Below are positions 33,494-43,147 of a stretch of 64,000 nucleotides of DNA, in pieces (position 1 is the stretch's first letter; each line of letters opens with the position of its first letter). This DNA comes from JAFAXD01 sp963760435. Lineage in GTDB: Bacteria; Pseudomonadota; Alphaproteobacteria; Rhizobiales; Xanthobacteraceae. The stretch covers positions 62,001 through 126,000 of the forward strand of contig CAVXDE010000031.1 of NCBI GenBank assembly GCA_963760435.1, written 5' to 3'. The position numbers were made by a program, and so were the translations under genes. The notes under the pieces are model-generated. The model ran no database searches. It worked only from the letters and a program-made list of their open reading frames with translations, and was not told where the DNA came from.

Positions 33494-34816
33494 ATGGCGA
33501 TTGAAGCCGATCGAGCTGCGGCCCCGGTCGGGGAAATCTGGAACCGGCTCAAACGCGCGCGGTTCGTCATCGTTGCCTCCGCTGCCGTATTCGGCATCCT
33601 GGTGGCAATCGAAGCCGTTGCGCCCCTCGAAGCCCTGATCGGATTTGCCATCGTCGGGCTGGCGTCACTGCTCGGCACTCCGGAAGAGGTCGAAGGGGCC
33701 GGGGTGCCGCGCGGCCGCGAGGCCATGGGGCAGCTCGCGATCGACCGCGCTATTGAGGCCGCCATTGCGGGGCTGCCGGACCCGGCGATCATGCTCGACC
33801 AGCAGGGTATCGTGGTGGCCTTCAACGAGCACGCTCGCAGCATCGCTCGGGCGCTTGCGGTGGGAGAGCCAGTTTCATTCGCCTTGCGCATCCCCGACGT
33901 GCTCGCCGCCGTCCGCCGCACCACCTCGACGCGCCAGGGCGAGCGGGTCGAATTTCAGGTGCGCGTCCCGGACCGATGGTTTGAAGGCTTCATCGAGCCC
34001 ATTCTCTTGCCGGGGGAGCCCGGTCGCGAGCTGGTCTTGGTCGCGCTACACGACCTCACCCCGATCCGGCGGGTGGAGGAAATGCGCGCCGATTTCGTGG
34101 CCAACGCCAGCCACGAGTTGCGGACGCCCCTCGCTTCCTTGGCGGGATTCATCGAAACCCTGCAAGGCTCCGCACGCGACGACGCCCAGGCGCGCGAGCG
34201 CTTCCTTCACATCATGAAGGCGCAAGCGATGCGCATGGCGCGCCTGATCGATGATCTGTTGTCGCTGTCGCGCATCGAGCTCAAGGCCCATTTGCAGCCG
34301 CAGACATTCGCTGATCTGGTTGCCATCGTGCGTCAGGTTGCCGACGGCTTGCAGATGTTGGCGCATGACCGCGGTGTCGAGATCAGGATCGAGATGCCGC
34401 CAGCGCCGCTCGCGGTTCGCGGCGATCGCGATGAGCTCATTCGCGTCTTCGAAAACCTGATTGAAAACGCGCTCAAGTACGGCGCAACCGGCAAGCGCAT
34501 CGAGGTGAGCGGCCACCGCGAGCTGGGTTCCGACGGCGAGGAGGAAGCCGTGATTGCGGTTCGCGATTTTGGGCCGGGCATTGCCCCGGAACATCTGCCG
34601 CGACTGACCGAGCGGTTCTACCGCGTCGATGTCGTAGAAAGCCGCGCACAGGGTGGAACAGGGCTTGGGCTCGCACTCGTGAAGCATATTCTCAATCGTC
34701 ATCGCGGCCGGCTGAGCATCGACAGCACGCCCGGAAAGGGCGCTACTTTCACTGTCAGATTTCCCCTGGCAGAAGCCGGGCCAGATACAAATCAGCGAAT
34801 AAAATCATACAGTTAG
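33494..34816 (+). CDS. phoR: Phosphate regulon sensor histidine kinase PhoR
   Basis: A 440-residue sensor kinase. Two N-terminal helices (about residues 23-60), a PAS-like segment (about 90-190), HisKA with phosphoacceptor His207 in NASHELRTPLASLAGF, and HATPase_c with NLIENALKYG, DFGPGI and GGTGLGLALVKHIL. It leads a phosphate cluster; a PHO box starts one base after its stop. With PhoB and the Pst transporter it senses phosphate limitation. Confidence 0.94.
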   Translation: MAIEADRAAAPVGEIWNRLKRARFVIVASAAVFGILVAIEAVAPLEALIGFAIVGLASLLGTPEEVEGAGVPRGREAMGQLAIDRAIEAAIAGLPDPAIMLDQQGIVVAFNEHARSIARALAVGEPVSFALRIPDVLAAVRRTTSTRQGERVEFQVRVPDRWFEGFIEPILLPGEPGRELVLVALHDLTPIRRVEEMRADFVANASHELRTPLASLAGFIETLQGSARDDAQARERFLHIMKAQAMRMARLIDDLLSLSRIELKAHLQPQTFADLVAIVRQVADGLQMLAHDRGVEIRIEMPPAPLAVRGDRDELIRVFENLIENALKYGATGKRIEVSGHRELGSDGEEEAVIAVRDFGPGIAPEHLPRLTERFYRVDVVESRAQGGTGLGLALVKHILNRHRGRLSIDSTPGKGATFTVRFPLAEAGPDTNQRIKSYS

Positions 34817-34817
34817 A

Positions 34818-34835
34818 TTGTCACGGTACTGTCAT
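34818..34835 (+). promoter_or_regulatory. PHO box (PhoB operator) upstream of pstS
   Basis: TTGTCAC-ggta-CTGTCAT: two 7-bp half-sites separated by 4 bases, matching the PhoB consensus CTGTCAT N4 CTGTCAT at 12 of 14 half-site positions. It lies one base after the phoR stop and 214 bases before pstS, so the pst operon should be activated by PhoB under phosphate starvation. Confidence 0.85.
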
Positions 34836-35049
34836 CAAAACATCATAGAACGATGACGTGGCGAGCGTAGGCCTCACGTCGACTGCAAGCAGGGACGGGT
34901 CTGGGTTTAGTCATTCTCTGCCGAAGTCGTGTTTGGTCTGCAAAACCGACGAACCCTAAGCATCAGACCAAAACCAACAATGCGAACCGATGGCCGAGCC
35001 GCGGGTTAAGCCCGCGTGCCATTTCGGCTGCACACATGGAGAGAAGCCA

Positions 35050-36099
35050 GTGAAGCCTTTGCAAACGCTGATCACGGCGGGCGCATTCGCCGCTTGCGCC
35101 GTCACGATGGCCAACGCTCAAGACATCTCGGGCGCCGGTGCAACGTTCCCCTATCCGATCTACGCCAAGTGGGCCGACGCTTATAAGAAGGCGACCAACG
35201 TCGGACTCAACTATCAGTCGATTGGTTCAGGCGGCGGGATCAAGCAAATCGAGGCCAAGACCGTAACGTTCGGCGCCAGTGACGCACCCCTGAAGGGCGC
35301 AGAACTTGAGAAAGAGGGATTGGTGCAGTTCCCGATGGTGATGGGCGGGATCGTCCCGGTCGTGAACATCTCAGGCATCACTCCTGGGGAGCTTGTGCTC
35401 GACGGCCCCACGCTTGCGAAGATCTTTTTGGGCGACATCAAGAACTGGAACGATCCTGCCATCGCCAAGCTGAACCCCGGGGCTAAGCTGCCCTCACAGG
35501 CAATCGCGGTCGTGCATCGTTCGGACGGCTCCGGCACGACGTTCAACTTCACCGATTATCTCCAGAAAGTGAGCGCGGACTGGAAGAGCAAAGTCGGATC
35601 AAACACGGCCGTGGAGTGGCCGGTTGGGATCGGCGCCAAAGGCAACGAAGGCGTCTCGAACAACGTTGGCCAGACGCAAGGCTCGGTCGGCTATGTCGAG
35701 TATGCCTACGCCAAGCAGAACAAGCTTACCTACACCAAAATGATCAACAAGGAGGGCAAGACCGTTGCCCCCACCATGGAGGCATTCCAGGCTGCCGCAG
35801 CCAATGCCGACTGGAACTCGGTTCCGGGTTACGGGGTCATCCTGAGCGATCAACCTGGAGCCGGCTCGTGGCCCATGACCGCTGCAACCTGGATCCTCAT
35901 CCACAAGCAACCGCAGGATGCCGCATCCGCAGCTTCCGCGCTGAAGTTCTTCGACTGGGCCTACCACAACGGTGGCAAGATGGCCGAAGAGCTCGATTAC
36001 GTCCCGATGCCGACCAACGTGGTGACCTCGGTTGAACAGACGTGGGCGAAGGACATCAAGGACGCCGGCGGAAAACCGCTATACGCCCTCTCGCACTAA
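35050..36099 (+). CDS. pstS: Phosphate ABC transporter substrate-binding protein PstS
   Basis: A 349-residue periplasmic phosphate receptor. The signal peptide runs to about ...TMANA (residue 24), then GAGATFPYPIYAKW, SIGSGGGIKQI, and VHRSDGSGTTFNFTDYL near residue 157, which hold phosphate-binding Ser, Arg, Asp and Gly residues. The GTG start at 35050 has a GGAGAG seven bases upstream; an in-frame upstream ATG at 34990 lacks one. A strong terminator separates it from pstC. Confidence 0.95.
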   Translation: MKPLQTLITAGAFAACAVTMANAQDISGAGATFPYPIYAKWADAYKKATNVGLNYQSIGSGGGIKQIEAKTVTFGASDAPLKGAELEKEGLVQFPMVMGGIVPVVNISGITPGELVLDGPTLAKIFLGDIKNWNDPAIAKLNPGAKLPSQAIAVVHRSDGSGTTFNFTDYLQKVSADWKSKVGSNTAVEWPVGIGAKGNEGVSNNVGQTQGSVGYVEYAYAKQNKLTYTKMINKEGKTVAPTMEAFQAAAANADWNSVPGYGVILSDQPGAGSWPMTAATWILIHKQPQDAASAASALKFFDWAYHNGGKMAEELDYVPMPTNVVTSVEQTWAKDIKDAGGKPLYALSH

Positions 36100-36111
36100 G
36101 ACATCCTTGAA

Positions 36112-36149
36112 GGAAGGCGCTCTGCGTTGAGCGCCTTCCTGTTTCTTTC
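36112..36149 (+). terminator. Hairpin with T-rich tail between pstS and pstC
   Basis: Stem GGAAGGCGCTC / GAGCGCCTTCC with a 6-base loop, followed by tgtttctttc. It begins 12 bases after the pstS stop. Partial termination here would make PstS more abundant than the membrane subunits, a common arrangement. Confidence 0.85.
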
Positions 36150-36267
36150 GGTCCAAGTCTTCGGTCCAAGTCACCTGCACTCCAGAACGTGTTGACGGCT
36201 TTGTTTTTCCTGATGATTGCGCTTGCAGGCCCGACGCGACCGGCATTCAATGCGCGTAGAGGGACCT

Positions 36268-37260
36268 GTGACTGACGTCGCGATACAATCCCGGGCTTTC
36301 GAGAAGATCAGCCAACATGCGCGCAGCAAGGCGCTTGCGCGATTCCGGTTCAATGATGGCTTGTTCTTTCAGCTCACGCGCGCGAGCGCGATCATTGTTC
36401 TTATTCTTCTGGCGGGCATCATCCTGTCGCTGGTCTTCGGTGCGGCGCTGGCGCTGGGGACCTTCGGCTTCAATTTCCTGATCAGCGAACGCTGGAATCC
36501 GGTCACCGAAGTGTTCGGTGCCGCGGCGCCGATCTACGGCACGGTGGTCACGTCCTTCATCGCTTTGCTGATTGCAGCACCCGTCGGCTTGCTGATCGCA
36601 CTGTTTCTAACCGAGCTGTGTCCGACGTGGCTCAGGCGCCCGATCGGCATTGCCATCGAGCTGTTGGCCGGGATTCCCAGCATCATCTACGGCATCTGGG
36701 GACTGTTCGTATTCGCCCCGTTTCTACAACGGACCTTGCAACCGTTCCTGATCGATACATTTGCCGATGTCCCGGTGCTTTCGACCCTGTTCGCGGGTCC
36801 GCCCTATGGAATCGGAATCCTGACGGCGAGCTTGATTTTGGCGATCATGGCACTGCCGATCATCACGTCGATTTCCCGCGACGTGTTCGACACCGTGCCG
36901 CCCGTTCTCAAAGAGGCCGCCTACGGCGTCGGGTGCACCACCTGGGAAGTGTTCCGTCATGTGGTGTTGCCGTACACGCGGGTCGGCGTCATTGGCGCGG
37001 TCATGTTGGCGCTCGGCCGGGTGCTGGGCGAGACCATGGCGGTCACCTTCGTGATCGGCAACTCGCACCGCATCTCCGGATCCCTGCTCGCGCCCGGCAC
37101 GACGATTGCGGCGACCATTGCCAATGAGTTCACGGAAGCGGTTGGCGATCTCTATTACTCGTCGTTGATCGCGCTGGGGCTGATCCTGTTCGTCATTACG
37201 TTCGTGGTGCTCGCTGCGGCGCGCTACATGCTGATGCGGCTCGAGCAAAAGGTCGGATAG
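36268..37260 (+). CDS. pstC: Phosphate ABC transporter permease PstC
   Basis: A 330-residue permease with six or more helices. The inner-membrane component motif EAAYGVGCTTWEVFRHVVLPYTRVG near residue 215 is the EAA loop that contacts PstB. GIPSIIYGIWGLFVFAPFLQ near residue 140 is typical of PstC. GTG 36268 is preserved downstream of an agaggg SD; an in-frame ATG at 36250 would add 6 residues. It lies 5 bases before pstA. Confidence 0.94.
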   Translation: MTDVAIQSRAFEKISQHARSKALARFRFNDGLFFQLTRASAIIVLILLAGIILSLVFGAALALGTFGFNFLISERWNPVTEVFGAAAPIYGTVVTSFIALLIAAPVGLLIALFLTELCPTWLRRPIGIAIELLAGIPSIIYGIWGLFVFAPFLQRTLQPFLIDTFADVPVLSTLFAGPPYGIGILTASLILAIMALPIITSISRDVFDTVPPVLKEAAYGVGCTTWEVFRHVVLPYTRVGVIGAVMLALGRVLGETMAVTFVIGNSHRISGSLLAPGTTIAATIANEFTEAVGDLYYSSLIALGLILFVITFVVLAAARYMLMRLEQKVG

Positions 37261-37265
37261 CGAGG

Positions 37266-38102
37266 ATGACGATCTACACGCGACGACGCGCCAAGAACGC
37301 TACGGTCCTCGCACTGTCGATCGGTGCCACGTTGTTCGGCATTGGATGGCTCGCTCTCATCCTCGGGACCTTGATCTGGGAAGCGCTGTCCGGTCTTTCG
37401 CTCTCGGTGTTCACCGAGATGACCCCGCCGCCGGGGTCCGCCGGCGGATTGTTGAACCCGATCGTCGGCAGCTTGATCATCACGGTTCTGGCGGTGCTGG
37501 TCGGGACGCCGCTCGGCATGCTGGCTGGAACCTACATGGCTGAGTATGGCCGCTATACCTACGTGACCACGATCGTGCGGTTCATCAATGACATCTTGCT
37601 GAGCGCGCCATCGATCGTCGTCGGTCTGTTCATCTACGAGCTTCTGGTGCGGCCCATGGGACATTTCTCCGGTTTCGCCGGATCCATGGCGCTCGCCGTG
37701 ATCGTCGTCCCGGTGGTGGTGCGCACCACGGAGGACATGCTGCTGCTGGTGCCGCGCGAACTGCGCGAAGCCGCCAGCGCGCTGGGGATGCCGCGGGCGC
37801 GCATGATCGCCCGGGTCTGCTACCGGGCGGCCCGGGCAGGCCTGATCACCGGGGTGCTGCTCGCCGTCGCTCGTATCAGCGGCGAAACGGCGCCACTGCT
37901 TTTCACCGCCCTCAACAACCAGTTCTTCAGCATCGACCTCAATAAGCCGATGGCGAGCTTGCCGGCGGTGATCTTTCAGTTCGCGCTGAGCCCTTATCAG
38001 GAATGGCAACGGCTGGCATGGGTGGGCGCGCTTATCATCACCGTGGCAGTGCTCGCGCTCAGCATCGCGGCGCGCGCGCTCGCATCCAGGAAGACGTCAT
38101 GA
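37266..38102 (+). CDS. pstA: Phosphate ABC transporter permease PstA
   Basis: A 278-residue permease pairing with PstC. Family motifs: GLLNPIVGSLIITVLAVLVGTPLGMLAGTYMAEYG near residue 60, FINDILLSAPSIVVGLFIY, and the EAA loop REAASALGMPRARMIARVCYRAARAGLITG near residue 165. The stop overlaps an ATG (38099) that opens the frame leading into pstB. Confidence 0.95.
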   Translation: MTIYTRRRAKNATVLALSIGATLFGIGWLALILGTLIWEALSGLSLSVFTEMTPPPGSAGGLLNPIVGSLIITVLAVLVGTPLGMLAGTYMAEYGRYTYVTTIVRFINDILLSAPSIVVGLFIYELLVRPMGHFSGFAGSMALAVIVVPVVVRTTEDMLLLVPRELREAASALGMPRARMIARVCYRAARAGLITGVLLAVARISGETAPLLFTALNNQFFSIDLNKPMASLPAVIFQFALSPYQEWQRLAWVGALIITVAVLALSIAARALASRKTS

Positions 38103-38939
38103 CCATGGTCGAGAATAGTGGACCTGTTACTCCGCCGCCCATTATCAGTCGCGCCGCACCGGCTAACGCCGCCAATGTGACGTTGGCGGAGAAAGGTCTC
38201 CGTGCGCGGTTTGAATTTCTATTATGGCGACAATCGCGCGCTCAAGAACGTGAACGTGCCGCTCTATGCCGGCTTGGTTACGGCCTTCATCGGTCCGTCC
38301 GGTTGCGGCAAATCCACGTTGTTGCGTGTGCTCAATCGCATCTACGACCTTTATCCAAATCAACGGGCCGATGGTCAGGTGTTGCTGGACAACCAGGATG
38401 TGCTCAGCGCCGGCCAGGATCTCAATCTGCTGCGCGCCCGCGTCGGAATGGTGTTCCAGAAGCCGACGCCTTTCCCGATGTCGATCTACGAGAATATCGC
38501 TTTCGGCATCCGTCTCTATGAGCGCCTGCCGAAAGGCGACATCGACGGCCGGGTGGAGTCGGCCTTGCGCCGTGCGGCATTGTGGGACGAGGTCAAAGAC
38601 AAGCTCTCGGCCAACGGTCTCAGCCTCTCGGGTGGACAGCAGCAGCGGCTCTGCATCGCCCGCACCGTCGCGGTGAAGCCCGAAGTCATTCTGCTGGACG
38701 AGCCGTGCTCGGCGCTGGATCCGATCGCAACCGCGAAGATCGAGGAGCTTATCGACGAATTGAAAAGCGACTACACGATCGCCATCGTCACGCATAATAT
38801 GCAACAGGCCGCGCGCGTCTCCGATTACACCGCCTTCATGTTCCTGGGCGAATTGGTGGAGTTCGGTCCGACGACCAAGATCTTCACCACGCCCTCGGAG
38901 CGGCGCACGCAGGACTACATCACCGGTCGATTTGGCTGA
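38099..38939 (+). CDS. pstB: Phosphate ABC transporter ATP-binding protein PstB, with apparent 5' frameshift
   Basis: ATPase subunit of the Pst importer. The continuous core 38202-38939 (245 residues) has Walker A GPSGCGKST, signature LSGGQQQRLCIARTVAVKP, Walker B VILLDEPCSALDP, and the switch His in IVTHNMQQAARVSDY. The natural start appears to be ATG 38099, overlapping pstA (ATGA). That frame gives 32 plausible N-terminal residues, then shifts out at 38192-38196, where one extra base in gagaaaggtctcc separates it from the VSVRGLNFYYGDN core. Either the base is an error, or translation starts at GTG 38202 after AAAGG. Confidence 0.9.
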
Positions 38940-38987
38940 CGGCGGCCATGACGAGGGCAGCGTTGGCCCAGTGAAGGATAAGAAGAA

Positions 38988-39704
38988 ATGGTGACGGAGC
39001 ACACCGCAAAGGCATTCGACGCCGACCTCCAGGACCTTGCGCGCCTGGTTGCCGAAATGGGTGGAATGGCCGAGAAACAGATCGGCGATGCTGTCGATGC
39101 GCTGAATACGCACGACATTACTTTGGCGGCCCGGACCATCGCGCTCGACGACAAGATCGATCTTCTGCAGCGCGAGATCGAGGAGAAGGCGATTCTGACC
39201 ATCGCCCGCCGCCAGCCCATGGCGGTGGACTTGCGCGAAATCGTCGGCGCGCTGCGGGTCGCGAATGATCTCGAGCGTATCGGTGACCTTGCCAAGAACA
39301 TCGCCAAGCGCGTGTCGGCCCTGGATGACGACGTGCAACTCGCCAAGGTCATGCGCGGCGTGGAGCACATGTCGGAGCTGGTGCTGTCGCAGATCAAGGA
39401 CGTGCTCGACTCCTACGCGCGCCGCGACGTCGACAAAGCGCTTGCGGTCTGGCGCGGCGATGAGGAGATCGACGCCGTCAACAACTCGCTGTTTCGCGAA
39501 TTGCTCACCTACATGATGGAAGATCCGCGCAACATCAGCCTGTGCATTCATCTCCTGTTCTGCGCCAAGAACATCGAGCGCATGGGCGACCATGCGACCA
39601 ATATTGCCGAGACCGTTTACTACATCGTGGAGGGGCGCCCGCTCGCCGACGAGCGTCCGAAGGGGGACAACACCGCCTCCGCAACCGTGGCATTTCCGGC
39701 GTAA
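38988..39704 (+). CDS. phoU: Phosphate signalling complex protein PhoU
   Basis: A 238-residue all-helical PhoU made of two three-helix repeats. Metal-binding-type acidic motifs occur as LRVANDLERIGDLAKNIAKR near residue 88 and FCAKNIERMGDHATNIAETVYY near residue 190. PhoU damps PhoR activity and Pst transport when phosphate is plentiful. It is 48 bases after pstB and 12 before phoB, in one operon. Confidence 0.95.
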   Translation: MVTEHTAKAFDADLQDLARLVAEMGGMAEKQIGDAVDALNTHDITLAARTIALDDKIDLLQREIEEKAILTIARRQPMAVDLREIVGALRVANDLERIGDLAKNIAKRVSALDDDVQLAKVMRGVEHMSELVLSQIKDVLDSYARRDVDKALAVWRGDEEIDAVNNSLFRELLTYMMEDPRNISLCIHLLFCAKNIERMGDHATNIAETVYYIVEGRPLADERPKGDNTASATVAFPA

Positions 39705-39716
39705 TCGGATGGCTGA

Positions 39717-40418
39717 ATGACGGCCCGCATACTGATCATCGAGGACGAGGAACCGCTCACCCTGTTATTGCGGTACAATCTCGAAGCCGAAGGATACGAG
39801 GTCGACACCTCTGCCCGAGGCGATGAGGGCGATCTGAGGCTCAAAGAAAGCCCGCCGGATCTTGCGGTGATCGACTGGATGCTGCCCGGGCTCTCGGGCA
39901 TCGAACTGATCCGCCGCCTGCGGACCCGGCCGGAAACACGACAGCTGCCGGTGATCATGCTCACCGCGCGCGGAGAGGAAGGCGAGCGCGTGCGCGGGCT
40001 CGCGACCGGCGCTGATGACTACATCGTCAAACCGTTTTCGGTCCCCGAATTGCTGGCACGCATCCGCGCGCTGCTGCGCCGGGTCAAACCGGAGCGCGTC
40101 GCCGAGGTTCTCGTCGCCGGCGATATCGAACTCGACCGCGAGAAGAAGCGCGTCTCGCGCAGCGGCCGCGAGGTTCCGCTTGGCCCCACTGAATTTCGTC
40201 TCCTCGAGTTCCTGATGCAGAGCCCGGGGCGCGTCTTCTCGCGCGAGCAACTGCTCAACGGCGTGTGGGGCCGCGATATCTATATCGATGAGCGCACCGT
40301 CGATGTCCACGTCGGCCGTCTGCGCAAGGGGCTCAACCGCGGCCGCGCCTCCGATCCAATCCGCACCGTGCGCGGTGCCGGTTATGCCTTCAACGATCGC
40401 TTTGGCAAAGGCGCTTGA
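39717..40418 (+). CDS. phoB: Phosphate regulon response regulator PhoB
   Basis: A 233-residue OmpR/PhoB-type regulator. The receiver domain has phosphoacceptor Asp53 (VIDWMLPGLSG), the conserved LTAR and K in YIVKPFS, and the winged-helix DNA-binding domain ends with DERTVDVHVGRLRKGLN and VRGAGYAF. It binds PHO boxes such as the one before pstS. It is the last gene of the operon; the following 192 bases contain nothing I can identify. Confidence 0.96.
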   Translation: MTARILIIEDEEPLTLLLRYNLEAEGYEVDTSARGDEGDLRLKESPPDLAVIDWMLPGLSGIELIRRLRTRPETRQLPVIMLTARGEEGERVRGLATGADDYIVKPFSVPELLARIRALLRRVKPERVAEVLVAGDIELDREKKRVSRSGREVPLGPTEFRLLEFLMQSPGRVFSREQLLNGVWGRDIYIDERTVDVHVGRLRKGLNRGRASDPIRTVRGAGYAFNDRFGKGA

Positions 40419-40610
40419 GGCGTCCTGCGGTCCGCGGTCCACTGACAATCAAACAACTCAACCTGCTGCTTTTGGCCGCGAGGTCGGATCGGCCTCGGAC
40501 ATCTTCATGGAACCAATTCTCACGCTTGCTGTTGTTGGGCGGGCGACTGTCGGCGTCTGGCTCTTCCGGCTCTCAAATTCGGTCGCTGACCAGCAACACG
40601 TGGGGTTGAT

Positions 40611-41897
40611 GTGCGACCACCCGACCCGACGCCCCGCGCCAACCGCGCTCTTGACGCGCTGAACTTCTTCCTCGCCGACGTCCGAACCGGGCTTGGACCA
40701 TATCTCGCCGTCTACCTGCTCACTGTGCGGGACTGGAACGAGGCCGAAATTGGCATTGTCATGTCGGTTGCCGGGATCGCCGGGATTTTGGCCCAGACGC
40801 CGGGCGGCGCCTTGGTCGATGCTTTCAAGTCGACGAGGCTGCTGGTGATCGGCGCGGCGTTGATCGTGACGGCGGGGTCGCTGTTGCTTCCGCTGCTGTC
40901 AACGTTCTGGCCGGTGCTGATCTCGCAGGCGGTGGTGCATGCGAGCGGCTCTCTGTTCGGCCCCGCAATCGCGGCGATCTCGCTCGGCATCGTCGGCCAT
41001 GCACAGCTCGCTCGGCGTGTCGGCCGCAATGAGGCCTTGAACCATGGCGGAAATGCGTGCGCGGCCGCGGCGGCAGCCGCGGGCGCCTTGGTCTGGGGAC
41101 CATCGGTGGTGTTCTTGCTGCTGGCGGGGATGGCGGCGGCAAGCCTCGCTAGTGCGGCTATGATCCCGGGGAGTGCAATCGACCACGCCCGCGCTCGCGG
41201 TCTCGCTGACGGCGCCAACCCTGAGCGCGAGCAGCCCTCGCAGCTGCGGATCTTGCTCACTTGCCGGCCGCTCCTGATCCTGGCGCTGTGCGCCGTCCTG
41301 TTTCATTTCGCCAACGCGGCGATGCTGCCGCTGGTCGGCCAAAAGCTCGCGTTGCAAGACCGCAAGCTCGGTACCTCGCTGATGTCGGTCTGCATCGTGG
41401 CCGCGCAGGTCGTGATGGTGCCGATGGCAATGCTGGTCGGTCGCAAAGCCGATGCGTGGGGGCGAAAGCCGCTCTTTCTCGCCGCTTTCCTGATCCTGCC
41501 GATCCGCGGCGCGCTCTATACGCTGTCCGACAACCCCTACTGGCTCGTTGGCGTCCAACTGCTCGACGGGGTCGGTGCCGGTCTCTACGGGGCTCTATTT
41601 CCGATCATCGTCGCCGACTTGGTGCAGGGGACCGGCCGTTTCAATTTGGCGCAAGGCGCCGTCATCACGGCGCAGGAGACCGGGGCGTCGCTTTCCATGG
41701 GCGTTGCCGGGTTCATCGTCGTGAGTGCAGGATATAGTGCTGCGTTCCTCACCCTGGCAGCCGTTGCGGCCGCAGGGCTTGCGCTGTTCTGGTTTGCGAT
41801 GCCCGAAACCTATATGCCTAAGAGTTCCGCTCCCGCCGACTTATCCATGCAGCAACACCGGCGCGAGATCGGGCAGTTGGCGAACAAGGCATCATGA
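40611..41897 (+). CDS. Major facilitator superfamily transporter
   Basis: A 428-residue MFS protein with about 12 helices. The N-terminal half has DVRTGLGPYLAVYLLTVRDWNEAEIG and the second-helix loop GGALVDAFKSTR. The central loop near residue 205 is hydrophilic, and VGRKADAWGRKPLFL near residue 277 is the second-half MFS loop motif. The substrate is unknown. The stop overlaps the next transporter's start (ATGA), so they are coupled. Confidence 0.82.
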   Translation: MRPPDPTPRANRALDALNFFLADVRTGLGPYLAVYLLTVRDWNEAEIGIVMSVAGIAGILAQTPGGALVDAFKSTRLLVIGAALIVTAGSLLLPLLSTFWPVLISQAVVHASGSLFGPAIAAISLGIVGHAQLARRVGRNEALNHGGNACAAAAAAAGALVWGPSVVFLLLAGMAAASLASAAMIPGSAIDHARARGLADGANPEREQPSQLRILLTCRPLLILALCAVLFHFANAAMLPLVGQKLALQDRKLGTSLMSVCIVAAQVVMVPMAMLVGRKADAWGRKPLFLAAFLILPIRGALYTLSDNPYWLVGVQLLDGVGAGLYGALFPIIVADLVQGTGRFNLAQGAVITAQETGASLSMGVAGFIVVSAGYSAAFLTLAAVAAAGLALFWFAMPETYMPKSSAPADLSMQQHRREIGQLANKAS

Positions 41898-43114
41898 CTC
41901 AGTTCACGACTGCCGCGATGGCGGTCATCTTCGTCCTGACCTATGCGGGTGTCGCGCTCGGCCGGATTCCGGGACTGCGTCTCGATCGGGCCGGCATTGC
42001 GCTCACCGGCGCTGCCATGACCATGGCGGTTGGGGCTTTGACACCCCAGGAGGCTTATCAGGCAATCGATCTCGACACGCTCGCGCTCCTGCTCGGGATG
42101 ATGATCGTCGTCGCGCATCTCAAGCTGTCGGGCTTCTTCAGGCTGGTCACCGGCTGGGCCCTGGCCTATGCGCACTCCCCGCTGATCCTGCTCGTGGTTT
42201 TCGCTGCGACGACCGGCGTGCTTTCGGCTTTCCTGGTCAATGACGCCATGTGCCTGATCATGGCCCCGCTGGTGATCGAGGTGTCGCGCGGGCTTGAACG
42301 CAGTCCGATACCCTATCTCCTGGCGGTGGCGATGGCTTCGAATGTCGGCAGCACCGCGACGATCACCGGCAACCCGCAGAACATGATCATCGGCGCGATC
42401 TCGCATATCCCCTACGGCACCTTTGCGAGGGCGCTGGCCCCGGTAGCGGCTGTTGGAATCGTGCTCACGATCGTGCTGATCGCGTTGTTGAACCGCGATC
42501 AATTCCCGCGTGCGGTGCGCTTTACCCCCAAGGCCGCGACGGTCCGCATTCATGGGGCGCAAATGGCCAAGGCCGTGGTGGTCACGCTGGCGGTGATCGG
42601 CTTGTTCTTTGTCGGCATGCCGGTCGCGCAAGCAGCGCTGCTCGGCGGGGCGCTACTGCTCATCACGCGCGCGATCAAAGCCCGCAAGGTCTACCGCGAG
42701 ATCGACGGCTCGCTGCTGCTGATGTTTGCCGGCCTGTTCGTGGTGGTTGCCGGGGCCGAGAAGGTCCTGCTGACCCCGCAGGCGATCGCGGCGGTCAATG
42801 GCTTGCGCCTGGGTGACGTCTGGATCCTGACTGCAATGACCGCCGCGCTCTCCAATATCATCAGCAATGTGCCAGCGGTCTTGGCGCTCAAGCCCTTCGT
42901 GCAAAACCTCCCCGACGCCAATCGCGCCTGGCTTGTGGTCGCCATGAGCTCCACCCTGGCCGGTAATCTGACTTTGATCGGCTCAGTGGCAAATCTCATC
43001 GTGGCGGAGCGTGCACGCGCGGCCGGGATCGAGCTATCATTCGCTGCCTATTGCCGCGTTGGTATCCCGCTCACGTTCCTATCGCTGGCATTCGGCGCTT
43101 GGTGGCTGAGCTAA
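41894..43114 (+). CDS. SLC13/ArsB-like anion transporter
   Basis: A 406-residue permease of the SLC13/CitM/ArsB ion-transporter superfamily with about 11 helices. The repeated hairpin motif is present as NVGSTATITGNPQNMIIGA near residue 150 and NLTLIGSVANLIVAERARAAGIE near residue 355. Likely substrates are di- or tricarboxylates or inorganic anions; the sequence does not decide. It overlaps the MFS gene by 4 bases and is 33 bases before ppc. Confidence 0.8.
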   Translation: MTQFTTAAMAVIFVLTYAGVALGRIPGLRLDRAGIALTGAAMTMAVGALTPQEAYQAIDLDTLALLLGMMIVVAHLKLSGFFRLVTGWALAYAHSPLILLVVFAATTGVLSAFLVNDAMCLIMAPLVIEVSRGLERSPIPYLLAVAMASNVGSTATITGNPQNMIIGAISHIPYGTFARALAPVAAVGIVLTIVLIALLNRDQFPRAVRFTPKAATVRIHGAQMAKAVVVTLAVIGLFFVGMPVAQAALLGGALLLITRAIKARKVYREIDGSLLLMFAGLFVVVAGAEKVLLTPQAIAAVNGLRLGDVWILTAMTAALSNIISNVPAVLALKPFVQNLPDANRAWLVVAMSSTLAGNLTLIGSVANLIVAERARAAGIELSFAAYCRVGIPLTFLSLAFGAWWLS

Positions 43115-43147
43115 GCTGTCCTTTCCACCCTGTAGAAAGTCCGCTGC

